The position numbers were made by a program, and so were the translations under genes. Of a DNA stretch of 23,252 nt, positions 1 through 6,663 are shown in pieces. The notes under the pieces were generated by a model. The model searched no databases, was not told the origin of the DNA, and saw only the letters and a list, made by a program, of their open reading frames with translations. The stretch's first letter is position 1. The number at the start of each line of letters is the position of its first letter. The DNA comes from DASQPR01 sp035713725 (GTDB lineage Bacteria > Actinomycetota > Actinomycetes > Mycobacteriales > Micromonosporaceae). The stretch covers positions 1 to 23,252 of the forward strand of contig DASTMZ010000146.1 in the NCBI GenBank assembly GCA_035713725.1. Reading direction: 5' to 3'.

Positions 1-406
1 CGTACCGGCCCGCGTCACCGCGCTGCTCACCATCCCGGCCGCGGCGATCGTGACGGACGGGCGCGCGCCGGCCGAACCACGGCGGCGTGGGCCGCGAAGC
101 CGCGCGTTCGCGACGTTCGCGACCTGGCTCCGAGATCGCAAGCACCACCCGAGCCCGAATTCCGGGCAGTGCGAGGCGGCGATGGCCGGCGCTCTCGGCG
201 TGCGTCTTGGCGGCCGCAACGCTTATCACGGCCGTGTCGAAGTGCGACCGACACTCGGACGCGGTCCGCTGCCCGGCCCCGGCGAGATCCGCCGCGCGGC
301 ACAGATCTCCCGCGTGGTCGGCGCGTTGGCGGTGGCGACCAGCATCGCCACGGCGGTCGCGGGCAAGGTGGCAGCGAATCGCGTACCGCGCAGGCGGGAA
401 CGGTGA
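1..406 (+). CDS. cobD: Adenosylcobinamide-phosphate synthase CobD/CbiB, 3' part
   Basis: This is the C-terminal 134 residues of a gene that starts outside the window; the open frame begins at base 2 and ends with TGA at 404-406. The stretch HPSPNSGQCEAAMAGALGV, then LGG.N.YHGRVE, then RP.LG.G is the characteristic conserved block of CobD/CbiB, followed by a hydrophobic end (VVGALAVATSIATAVAG) that fits the last membrane segment. The enzyme is an integral membrane protein that attaches the aminopropanol (or aminopropanol-phosphate) arm to adenosylcobyric acid late in cobalamin synthesis. A cobC-like gene and a cobA/cysG-like gene lie about 12.5 kb downstream on the same strand. The kinase gene begins 28 bases after the stop, so the two may be cotranscribed. 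The family call is firm; the N-terminal half is not visible. Confidence 0.9.
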   Translation, partial: VPARVTALLTIPAAAIVTDGRAPAEPRRRGPRSRAFATFATWLRDRKHHPSPNSGQCEAAMAGALGVRLGGRNAYHGRVEVRPTLGRGPLPGPGEIRRAAQISRVVGALAVATSIATAVAGKVAANRVPRRRER

Positions 407-434
407 CCGGCGCGTACCAGCAAACGAGTGCCCG

Positions 435-1043
435 GTGACCGACATCGAAACGTACGCCGACCTCGCCGCCACCATCCTCGATCGTCCAGCAAGGCTCGGT
501 GGCGTACGCCTTGTCGCGGTCGACGGTCCGTCCGGCGCCGGCAAGACGATGTTTGCGGGCAGGCTCGCGGCGGCCGTGCAGGTTCACCGCACCGTCGCAG
601 TGGTCAACACCGATGCCTTCCTCGACGGCTGGGCCGAACCGCTGTCGGTCTGGCAGGCGCTGCGCGCCGACGTACTCGACCCGCTGAGCGAGGGCCGGCC
701 GGAAGCGTACCGGCGGTACGACTGGACGGCGCAGCGCTTCGGTGACGAGCGCGTCCGGGTCGCCGTACCCGACGTCTTGATTCTTGAGGGCGTGACCAGC
801 GGCCGCCGCGCGGTTGGCGCGGAGCTCAGCTTGATGGTCTTTATCACCGGTGACCCGACGGTGCTCTTCCGCCGGGTACTGGCCCGCGACGGCGCGGAAA
901 TCGCCCCGGCGCTGCGGGATTGGCAAGCTGCTGAGACCATGTACTTTCACGCGGATCGTCCACGGGATCGAGCCGACATCGTGGTAGACGGCTCGACGGA
1001 TGTGCGGCACGATCCCGAGAAGGAATATGTGCGCCTTTCTTGA
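435..1043 (+). CDS. Uridine kinase-like P-loop NTPase
   Basis: A 202-residue protein. A Walker A motif GPSGAGKT lies at residues 31-38, followed by VVNTDAFLDGW (about 56-66), which matches the substrate-side Asp region of uridine kinase/phosphoribulokinase-like enzymes. A Walker B-like strand VLILEGVTSG lies at about 114-123, and a lid-like RxxxRD segment (RRVLARDG) at about 146-153. The size and motif order fit the short actinobacterial uridine kinase family, cytosolic nucleoside kinases or their relatives; the substrate cannot be read from sequence. GTG at 435 is chosen because it starts just before the domain and 28 bases after the cobD stop. The open frame runs further upstream, but that would overlap cobD in another frame. 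The ribosome binding site is weak, so the start is the least certain part. The M48 gene starts 24 bases downstream. Confidence 0.8.
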   Translation: MTDIETYADLAATILDRPARLGGVRLVAVDGPSGAGKTMFAGRLAAAVQVHRTVAVVNTDAFLDGWAEPLSVWQALRADVLDPLSEGRPEAYRRYDWTAQRFGDERVRVAVPDVLILEGVTSGRRAVGAELSLMVFITGDPTVLFRRVLARDGAEIAPALRDWQAAETMYFHADRPRDRADIVVDGSTDVRHDPEKEYVRLS

Positions 1044-1053
1044 GCGCGCTAAC

Positions 1054-1060
1054 GGGAGGA
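1054..1060 (+). promoter_or_regulatory. Ribosome binding site of the M48 peptidase gene
   Basis: GGGAGGA ends 7 bases before the ATG at 1068. It is one of the clearest Shine-Dalgarno sequences in the window and fixes that start. It lies in the 24-base gap after the kinase gene, which supports cotranscription. Confidence 0.75.
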
Positions 1061-1067
1061 TGCGCCG

Positions 1068-2165
1068 ATGACCGAGAACGTGCCAACCCGCCGACGCATC
1101 GTCCTCACCGGAATCAGTTCAAGGGCATGGGAGCACCCGGCGGATCGAGGGGCACTCACCGCGCTGCGCGAGATGCGCGGCTTCGACGAGGTACTCAAGG
1201 CCATCGCCGGGGTCTGGAACGACCGCGCGTGGCGTCTGATGTTCCTCGGTGGGTCGATCCGGGTGGATCACCGCCAGCATCCGCGCGTCCATCGGATCTT
1301 CGCGGAGGCCGCCGCGACGCTCGACATCGACGAGCTTCCTGAGTTGTACGTCGGGCAGAATCCGATGCTCAACGCCGGCTGTGTCGGCATGTCGAAGCCG
1401 TTCATCACGCTGACGAGCCGCTCCGTCGAGTTGCTCGACGACGACGAACTCCGCTACGTGCTGGGACACGAGCTTGGCCACTTGCGCAGCGGTCACGCCG
1501 TCTACCGCACGATGATGCTGATCATCCGGCGCATGATTGTTGGCCTCGCGTGGTTGCCGGTCGGCGCGATCGTGTTGCGCGGCATCGAGGTAGCGCTGAT
1601 GGAGTGGTGGCGGAAGGCCGAGTTGTCGGCGGATCGCGCGGGCCTCCTCGCCGGTCAGGATCCAGCGGCCGCGCTGCGGGCACACATGAAGCTCGCCGGC
1701 GGCGGCGACCTGTCCGAGATCGACACCGCGGCGTTCCTCGAGCAGGCACAGGAATACGACTCGAGCGGCGACCTCCGCGACAGCATGATCAAGCTGATGA
1801 TGACAATCGGCTTGACCCACCCGTTGCCGGTGGCGCGTGCCGCCGCGTTGCGGTCGTGGATCGACTCCGGGGCGTACGCCCGGATCCTCAGCGGCGACTA
1901 CCCGCGGCGCGAGACCGACCGGGACGCGTCGATTCGCGACGACGCACGCGAGGCAGCGGAGTCCTACCGCGACACGTTCCGTCACTCGCAGGACCCGCTC
2001 GTCGGGCTGCTCCGCAAGCTCGGCGACGGCGCCGCCGGAGTCGGCGACGTGGTCGGCGCCGGCGCGAGCCGGGTGCGGGGCTGGATGGGCGGCCGCGGTC
2101 AGGGTACGAACGGCACGAGCCAGTCGGGCTCCACCGACGGGTCGAGCGACGAGGCGCAGGCCTGA
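1068..2165 (+). CDS. M48 family zinc metallopeptidase
   Basis: A 365-residue protein. The zinc-binding HELGH motif sits at residues 134-138 in LGHELGHLRSGH, and the third ligand is expected at E185 in KAELSADRAG, the usual ExxxD signature of M48 (HtpX/Ste24-like) peptidases. Between them a hydrophobic stretch at about 150-178 (MIVGLAWLPVGAIVL) is probably a membrane hairpin, so the protein is likely membrane-associated with a cytosolic active site. The N-terminal 90 residues have no signal peptide. The C-terminal 60 or so residues are rich in Gly, Ser and charged residues and look disordered (GGRGQGTNGTSQSG). Such enzymes usually take part in membrane protein quality control; the substrate is unknown. 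The start has a strong RBS. The gene lies between the kinase gene and the M20 gene, 63 bases before the latter. Confidence 0.9.
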   Translation: MTENVPTRRRIVLTGISSRAWEHPADRGALTALREMRGFDEVLKAIAGVWNDRAWRLMFLGGSIRVDHRQHPRVHRIFAEAAATLDIDELPELYVGQNPMLNAGCVGMSKPFITLTSRSVELLDDDELRYVLGHELGHLRSGHAVYRTMMLIIRRMIVGLAWLPVGAIVLRGIEVALMEWWRKAELSADRAGLLAGQDPAAALRAHMKLAGGGDLSEIDTAAFLEQAQEYDSSGDLRDSMIKLMMTIGLTHPLPVARAAALRSWIDSGAYARILSGDYPRRETDRDASIRDDAREAAESYRDTFRHSQDPLVGLLRKLGDGAAGVGDVVGAGASRVRGWMGGRGQGTNGTSQSGSTDGSSDEAQA

Positions 2166-2215
2166 CGCAGCGCGGTGCGGTTCGGCCGCGGCTCCATCGG
2201 CCCACCGTCGCCGCC

Positions 2216-2221
2216 TAGGAT
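2216..2221 (+). promoter_or_regulatory. Candidate -10 element of a leaderless M20 peptidase mRNA
   Basis: TAGGAT fits the actinobacterial -10 pattern TANNNT and ends 7 bases before the ATG at 2229, so transcription would begin at or next to the start codon. No clear Shine-Dalgarno sequence is present. GCCGCC and GGCGGC flank the element as a 6-bp inverted repeat. The -35 region (about 2193-2198) is poor. Confidence 0.5.
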
Positions 2222-2228
2222 CGGCGGC

Positions 2229-3575
2229 ATGACCGATGATGACCTGCGCGCCCGAGTCGCTGCCACGCTCGATGGCGTACGAGCCGACCTAGAACGACTC
2301 GTCGCGATCCCGAGCATCGCGTTCGACGGCTTCGACCATTCGCACGTACACGCGTCCGCGAACGCGGTCGCCGAGTTGCTCCGCGGTGCCGGGCTGCCCG
2401 AGGTCGGTGTCGTCGAAGCGGGCGGTCAGCCGGCCGTCATCGGACGGAAGCCGGCACCACCAGGCGCGCCGACCGTGCTGCTCTATGCGCATCATGACGT
2501 CCAGCCGATCGGCGACGCGACGCAGTGGCAGACGGAACCGTTCGTGGCCACCGAGCGCGACGGGCGGCTCTACGGACGTGGCGCCGCCGACGACAAGGCC
2601 GGGGTCATGGCGCATGTCTCGGCGTTGCGCGCGCTCGGCGACGACCTGCCGGTTGGCGTGGTCGTGTTCGTCGAGGGCGAGGAGGAGTTCGGCTCCGATT
2701 CGCTGGAAGCGCTGCTGGTCGAGCACCGTGACACGATCGCCGCGGACGTGATCGTAATTGCCGACTCGGGGAACTGGGACATCGGCGTACCCGCGCTGAC
2801 CACCAGCCTGCGCGGCATCGTGAACGTATTCGTCGAGGTCCGTACGCTCGACCACGCCGTACACAGCGGCATGTTCGGCGGTGCCGTGCCGGATGCGCTG
2901 ACCGCGCTCAGCCGCTTGCTCGCCACGCTGCACGATGACGCCGGCGATGTGGCGATCGCCGGACTGGTGCGCGGACAGGCATCACCGCTCGACTACCCAG
3001 TGGACCGGGCGCGCGCGGAGGCGGGCATGCTCGAAGGCGTCGAGTTCATCGGTACGGGTCGCCTCGTCGACCGGATGTGGGCGAAGCCGTCGGTATCGGT
3101 ACTCGGCATCGACGCGCCACCGACGAACGCTGCGCCGAACGCGCTCGTACCCACCGCGCGAGCGAAGGTCAGCGTACGCATCGCGCCGGGCGACGACGCC
3201 AGCAAGGCGTATCAGGTCGTCAAGTCGCATCTCGAATCGCACGCACCGTTCGGCGCGACGGTGGAAGTTTGGCTCGAAGCGGCGGGTGATCCGTCAGTCA
3301 TCGACGCCACCGGTCCGATGTACGACGCGGCACGCTCGGCGTTCCGCGACGCCTGGGATGGCACCGAGCCGGTGGACATCGGGGTGGGTGGGTCGATCCC
3401 GTTCATCGCGACGTTCAAAGAGATGTTCCCGGATGCCGCGATCCTGGTGACCGGCGTCGAGGATCCGGAGACGCGGGCGCACGGCCCGAACGAGAGCCTG
3501 CACCTCGGCGAGTTCGCCCGGGTCTGCCTCGCCGAGGCGATGCTGCTGCGCAATGTGGCCGCGGTCCGTCGCTGA
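2229..3575 (+). CDS. M20 family metallopeptidase (dipeptidase-like)
   Basis: A 448-residue protein of normal length for the M20/ArgE/DapE/carboxypeptidase G2 family. Metal and catalytic residues are all visible: H88 and D90 in YAHHDVQP, the bridging Asp at 121 in RGAADDKAG, the catalytic and metal Glu pair in VEGEEEFGS (about 151-153), D179 in VIADSGNWD, and the last His (about 425) in ESLHLGEF. The middle segment (about 195-315) corresponds to the dimerisation lid. The pattern is closest to cytosolic dipeptidases that use two zinc ions; the preferred peptide is unknown. ATG 2229 is chosen over an upstream in-frame GTG-type start at 2175 because the family's N-terminus begins here and a TANNNT element is placed for a leaderless transcript. 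Its stop lies 15 bases from the stop of the convergent AI-2E gene. Confidence 0.92.
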   Translation: MTDDDLRARVAATLDGVRADLERLVAIPSIAFDGFDHSHVHASANAVAELLRGAGLPEVGVVEAGGQPAVIGRKPAPPGAPTVLLYAHHDVQPIGDATQWQTEPFVATERDGRLYGRGAADDKAGVMAHVSALRALGDDLPVGVVVFVEGEEEFGSDSLEALLVEHRDTIAADVIVIADSGNWDIGVPALTTSLRGIVNVFVEVRTLDHAVHSGMFGGAVPDALTALSRLLATLHDDAGDVAIAGLVRGQASPLDYPVDRARAEAGMLEGVEFIGTGRLVDRMWAKPSVSVLGIDAPPTNAAPNALVPTARAKVSVRIAPGDDASKAYQVVKSHLESHAPFGATVEVWLEAAGDPSVIDATGPMYDAARSAFRDAWDGTEPVDIGVGGSIPFIATFKEMFPDAAILVTGVEDPETRAHGPNESLHLGEFARVCLAEAMLLRNVAAVRR

Positions 3576-3590
3576 CGGATCATCGCGACG

Positions 3591-4781
3591 TTACCCACCG
3601 GCGGGCGGCATCTGGCCGTCCGCCGGCGCGACCGTGGCCCGTTTCGCTTCCGCCGCGGCGTCTCGGGCATGGAGCATTGGCCCGACTACCACGCGAACCG
3701 CGGCCGCGATCGGGATCGCCATCAGCGCACCGACCAGGCCCAGCATGCTCGCGCCGACTAGCGCCACGAGCAGCACCGCGACAGATGGTAGGTCGACGGT
3801 GTTGCGCAGCACGCGTGGTGCGATGAGGTAGTTCTCGAGTTGCTGGTAGACCACGAAGAACAGCACCAGTACCACGGTGTTCGGCCAGAGATCCGTGGTG
3901 GCGAACGCGACGACCACGCAGATCGCGGCGCCGATCGTGGCGCCCACCAACGGGATCAGGTCGGTGATGGCGACCGCCACGGCGAGCGGGAGTGCGAACG
4001 GCACGCCGAGGATCATCAGGACAACGAACGCGCTCGCGCCGGCGATCAACGAAATGATCAGGTTGCCGATCATGTACGCGCCGACCTTGTCGATCATCAC
4101 GTTCGTCACGTGGTCGACGCGTTCCCGGTGCCGCGTCGGAAACAAGCGGGCGATGCCGCGCCGCAGCCGTGGCAGGTCTGCCATGAAATAGATGGTCAGC
4201 ACGATCACCAACAGCGTCGTGAGCAGCGCGCCGAAGAAGCGGGTGCCGACCGACAACGCCTCGTGGCCGAGGAACGATGGCGCACGGCGCGCGAAGTCCT
4301 CTATGCGAGGTTGCAGATGGAAGCGGTCTTCGAACCTCGCAAGGCTCGGCGACTGGTCACGCAGATGCTGTAGGTAGCCGGGGAAGTCGCGCCCGAGTTG
4401 GTTCGCCTGACCGACCAGCGCCGGAACCGTGGCGTAGAGGAAGCCGGCCAGCGCCAACGCAAACACGACGAACACCAGCGTGACCGCCCACGACCGCCGG
4501 AACTTGTGGGCCATCAGCCATCGCACTACCGGATCGAGGCTGACCGCGATGAACGCCGCGACCAACACTTGCACGAGCCGACCCCGCAACGCGTAGATCG
4601 CGGCGCTCGCGAGGAACACCATCAACGCACCGAGTGCCGCGGTGACCGCATATCCGAAGACCTGTCGGTTCGTGACGCGCGCTGGCACAACGGCGTCGGC
4701 GGCTGGCCCAACGGGATCGGCGGCCGGCACGTCGTCGGCCGCTGCGTTCCCGGCCGAGGCACCGGCATCGCCGCTGTGCAT
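3591..4781 (-). CDS. AI-2E family (PerM/UPF0118) membrane protein
   Basis: A 396-residue polytopic membrane protein. After an Ala/Pro-rich cytosolic N-terminus of about 38 residues come paired hydrophobic segments (FGYAVTAALGALMVFLASA, then LVQVLVAAFIAVSLDPVVRWL), a third segment, a soluble stretch of about 70 residues, and then a cluster of C-terminal helices. These include the family's conserved stretches PFALPLAVAVAITDLIPLVG and YQQLENYLIAPRV. Length and topology are typical of the family of about eight-helix transporters. Members have been linked to autoinducer-2 export or to Na+/H+ exchange, so the substrate here is undetermined. The ATG at 4781 has no Shine-Dalgarno sequence but has TAACCT 7 bases upstream. 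It is the second gene after the methyltransferase on this strand, 121 bases apart, and probably has its own promoter. Confidence 0.9.
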   Translation of the reverse strand: MHSGDAGASAGNAAADDVPAADPVGPAADAVVPARVTNRQVFGYAVTAALGALMVFLASAAIYALRGRLVQVLVAAFIAVSLDPVVRWLMAHKFRRSWAVTLVFVVFALALAGFLYATVPALVGQANQLGRDFPGYLQHLRDQSPSLARFEDRFHLQPRIEDFARRAPSFLGHEALSVGTRFFGALLTTLLVIVLTIYFMADLPRLRRGIARLFPTRHRERVDHVTNVMIDKVGAYMIGNLIISLIAGASAFVVLMILGVPFALPLAVAVAITDLIPLVGATIGAAICVVVAFATTDLWPNTVVLVLFFVVYQQLENYLIAPRVLRNTVDLPSVAVLLVALVGASMLGLVGALMAIPIAAAVRVVVGPMLHARDAAAEAKRATVAPADGQMPPAGG

Positions 4782-4788
4782 GGGCCGG

Positions 4789-4794
4789 AGGTTA
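4789..4794 (-). promoter_or_regulatory. Candidate -10 element of the AI-2E gene (leaderless)
   Basis: On the minus strand TAACCT ends 7 bases before the ATG at 4781. No ribosome binding site is visible, which fits a leaderless mRNA. No convincing -35 box was found. Confidence 0.45.
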
Positions 4795-4902
4795 CCCCTT
4801 GTCGCGACCTTGAAACCGTCGACTCACTAATCGGCCGGCCGAACGCGCGAGCCGGGCACCGGCCCAACGGGCGGTCGAATCGGCGGAGCGGACGGCCACG
4901 AC

Positions 4903-5745
4903 TCACGCCGTGATGGGCTTGCGCAGTGCCAGATCCAAGAAGAACGGCGAGGATACCCACGTGTAGTCGCCGCTCGTCGCTTCGCGAAGCCGAGTCACCA
5001 GATCGTCGGCCCGCTGCTCGGTCGCGACGCCCGATCGGACGGCACGGTCCCGCGCGGCAGCCATCGTGCCAGCGTGAAGCTCGAAGCCCGACGCCGGGTC
5101 ATGGACCATGAAGTGGCCGCTCATCGTGGCGACCTCGAAGCCCGCTTCCCGTGCCGATTGTGGTAGATCCGCCACGGCATTGGCTGACATGCCGGCCCGC
5201 TCGAGCATTTCGTGCAGCACAGCCCAGTAGTCGCCGAGCGCGTCCAGATCTGGCTGCGACCGTGGCGGCGGCAAGCGCACCGCCTCCTGCGCCACGAGCC
5301 AGCCGCCCGGGCGAAGCAGCGCCGCGATCTGACGCAACGTGTGGACCGGATTCGCTTGGTGCATTAAGAACAGCCGCGTGTACGCAAGGTCGAACGGGCC
5401 GCCGAGCGACGCCGGATCCAGGTCGTGGATGTCGGCGGCAAACACCTCCACATTGCTCAGCCCGAGAGCGGACGCGACCGTCCGTGCTTGCGCCACAGCC
5501 GATGTGTTGAAGTCCACGCCGACGATCCGTCCGGTGGGTCCTACTACTTCTGCCATCACGGCCAACCCGCCGATCGGGCCGCACCCGCAGTCGATCGCGT
5601 GCCATCCTTGCTGGACGCCGACGCGGCGGAAGGCAGCGCGAGTCATCTCCGCGGTCGCCCGGGAGATCTTCACGAGCCGCTGCAGGTCTTGGTCGTCGCC
5701 ATCGAGGATGTAGCGCTCGACCCGCTCTGCGACCGAGTCGGCCAT
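4903..5745 (-). CDS. Class I SAM-dependent methyltransferase
   Basis: A 280-residue cytosolic protein. Motif I is AIDCGCGPIGG (about 50-60), followed by the acidic residue of motif II in IVGVDFN (D78) and by VFAADIHDLD. The segment LRPGGWLVAQEAV is the usual post-motif block of a Rossmann-fold class I methyltransferase. The C-terminal 100 residues vary and would hold the acceptor specificity; the substrate is not recognisable. The start at 5745 is chosen because AAGGAGG lies 5 bases upstream. An upstream TTG-type start at 5808 in the same frame would lie upstream of the predicted promoter. A good promoter (TTGGAT, 17 bases, TACAAT) stands just upstream. It is the first gene on the minus strand here and may read toward the AI-2E gene, although that gene seems to have its own -10 box. 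Confidence 0.88.
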   Translation of the reverse strand: MADSVAERVERYILDGDDQDLQRLVKISRATAEMTRAAFRRVGVQQGWHAIDCGCGPIGGLAVMAEVVGPTGRIVGVDFNTSAVAQARTVASALGLSNVEVFAADIHDLDPASLGGPFDLAYTRLFLMHQANPVHTLRQIAALLRPGGWLVAQEAVRLPPPRSQPDLDALGDYWAVLHEMLERAGMSANAVADLPQSAREAGFEVATMSGHFMVHDPASGFELHAGTMAAARDRAVRSGVATEQRADDLVTRLREATSGDYTWVSSPFFLDLALRKPITA

Positions 5746-5750
5746 GCGAA

Positions 5751-5757
5751 CCTCCTT
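5751..5757 (-). promoter_or_regulatory. Ribosome binding site that fixes the methyltransferase start
   Basis: On the minus strand AAGGAGG stands 5 bases upstream of the ATG at 5745. It is nearly perfect Shine-Dalgarno sequence and decides between the two possible starts. Confidence 0.8.
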
Positions 5758-5779
5758 GCGACAGCCACGAACGGCAAAA

Positions 5780-5808
5780 ATTGTACGTAGTCGATGTCCG
5801 GCATCCAA
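5780..5808 (-). promoter_or_regulatory. Candidate sigma-A promoter of the methyltransferase gene
   Basis: On the minus strand TTGGAT (5803-5808) and TACAAT (5780-5785) are separated by 17 bases. TACAAT differs from the ideal TATAAT at one base, and a short T-run follows, in an otherwise very GC-rich region. The predicted transcript start is about 5773, giving a leader of about 28 bases that contains the ribosome binding site. Confidence 0.6.
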
Positions 5809-5853
5809 GCCGCTCCGCGCGGCACCGCGTATGGACCGGACCCGTTGTCGCGG

Positions 5854-6171
5854 CTAGACGTCCAGTCGCGTCTCGAGCCCTCGCGACGCCGGCCCCTCGT
5901 ACTCGTGCAACGTCACTTCACGACGATCGCCGGTCGGCTCCACCCGTACCGTGACGGTCTGGCCGTCGGCGAGCCGGAGGCTGAACACCGGATCGAGGGA
6001 GCGCAGGAACTCGAATTCCTCCACCGCGCCGTCGGACACCGCGACGAGCCGAGCCCGCGCATCCCACCCCGAACCGTTCGTGCCGACCTCGAGGTCCACT
6101 TCGGTCGAGCCGAGTCGCGTTGTCGCGTTTGCCCACCAGTCCAGCCATGCTCGATCCACGCCGCGCTCCAC
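5854..6171 (-). CDS. Small conserved-looking hypothetical protein
   Basis: A 105-residue acidic protein without signal peptide or membrane segment, hence probably cytosolic. I do not recognise a named domain. After a Trp-rich start (AWLDWWANAT) the sequence reads as alternating beta-strand-like stretches: STEVDLEVGTN, WDARARLVAVSD, FEFLRSLDPVFSLRLADGQTVTVRVEP, REVTLHEYEGP. The block FLRSLDPVFSLRLADG, with hydrophobics in every second position, suggests a small beta-barrel or beta-sandwich. It resembles short actinobacterial hypothetical proteins I have met before, but I can give no function. The start is GTG at 6171, with AGAGG about 8 bases upstream; the frame stays open to 6219. Opposite-strand frames across it lack protein-like composition. 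It is divergent from the small gene at 6277. Confidence 0.65.
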   Translation of the reverse strand: MERGVDRAWLDWWANATTRLGSTEVDLEVGTNGSGWDARARLVAVSDGAVEEFEFLRSLDPVFSLRLADGQTVTVRVEPTGDRREVTLHEYEGPASRGLETRLDV

Positions 6172-6241
6172 CTGTCGAGCCTCTGGTGTGTAACGGGCGG
6201 CGTCAAGGCCGTAACACCGTCACCCGTTGGGTAGACCGGCC

Positions 6242-6270
6242 TTCTTCATGTCTGCGGCCCCGGCTATCAT
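6242..6270 (+). promoter_or_regulatory. Candidate promoter of the small gene at 6277 (leaderless)
   Basis: TATCAT (6265-6270) lies 17 bases after a weak -35, TTCTTC (6242-6247), and ends 6 bases before the ATG at 6277, the classical spacing for a leaderless actinobacterial mRNA. No Shine-Dalgarno sequence is present. Confidence 0.5.
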
Positions 6271-6276
6271 TCGAAC

Positions 6277-6603
6277 ATGAGTACGAAAATGGAGATGACC
6301 ACCGGGCCGGGTTCCGCCCAAGCCGATGACGGAAGCGACGTTGCGGTCGTCCATCGGCTCGACGCCGCGGTCGAGGCGTTGGACGCGGTCGACTTCGCCG
6401 CGTGGTCGGACGCCGTGCTGCAAGGTCGTTTGGACGAGGTGTCGCGGGTGCTGTGCCGGGTCGAGGCACAGCTTGCCCGGCTCGCCGACGCTGTTCGAGA
6501 GCGAGGCTTCGCGATCGTTGAGGTGGACCGGCCGCGGACCCGGCGAGCCGGCCGCGAGCACGGCCTGGCCATCGTCGACACGGACCTGCCACTCGCGAGT
6601 TGA
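6277..6603 (+). CDS. Small hypothetical coiled-coil protein
   Basis: A 108-residue protein. The first 22 residues are polar and probably flexible. Residues about 25-75 form a predicted amphipathic helical region with many Ala, Leu, Val and charged residues (AVEALDAVDF, then VLQGRLDEVSRVLCRVEAQLARLADAVRERG), a likely coiled coil. The end holds an imperfect internal repeat, GFAIVEVDRP and GLAIVDTDLP. The helical part distantly recalls the N-terminus of DUF222/13E12-type proteins, but it is far too short for one, so I do not assign it. The -10 element placed for a leaderless start supports its reality. A long opposite-strand frame here (6267-7706) is Ser/Arg/Thr-biased and runs into the ligase gene, and is taken as a shadow. 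No function is proposed. Confidence 0.6.
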   Translation: MSTKMEMTTGPGSAQADDGSDVAVVHRLDAAVEALDAVDFAAWSDAVLQGRLDEVSRVLCRVEAQLARLADAVRERGFAIVEVDRPRTRRAGREHGLAIVDTDLPLAS

Positions 6604-6663
6604 GCCTGCCGTGCTGAACCGGCGTCCGGTGCACGATCGGCAGTGTCCGACCTGGCTGGCACC

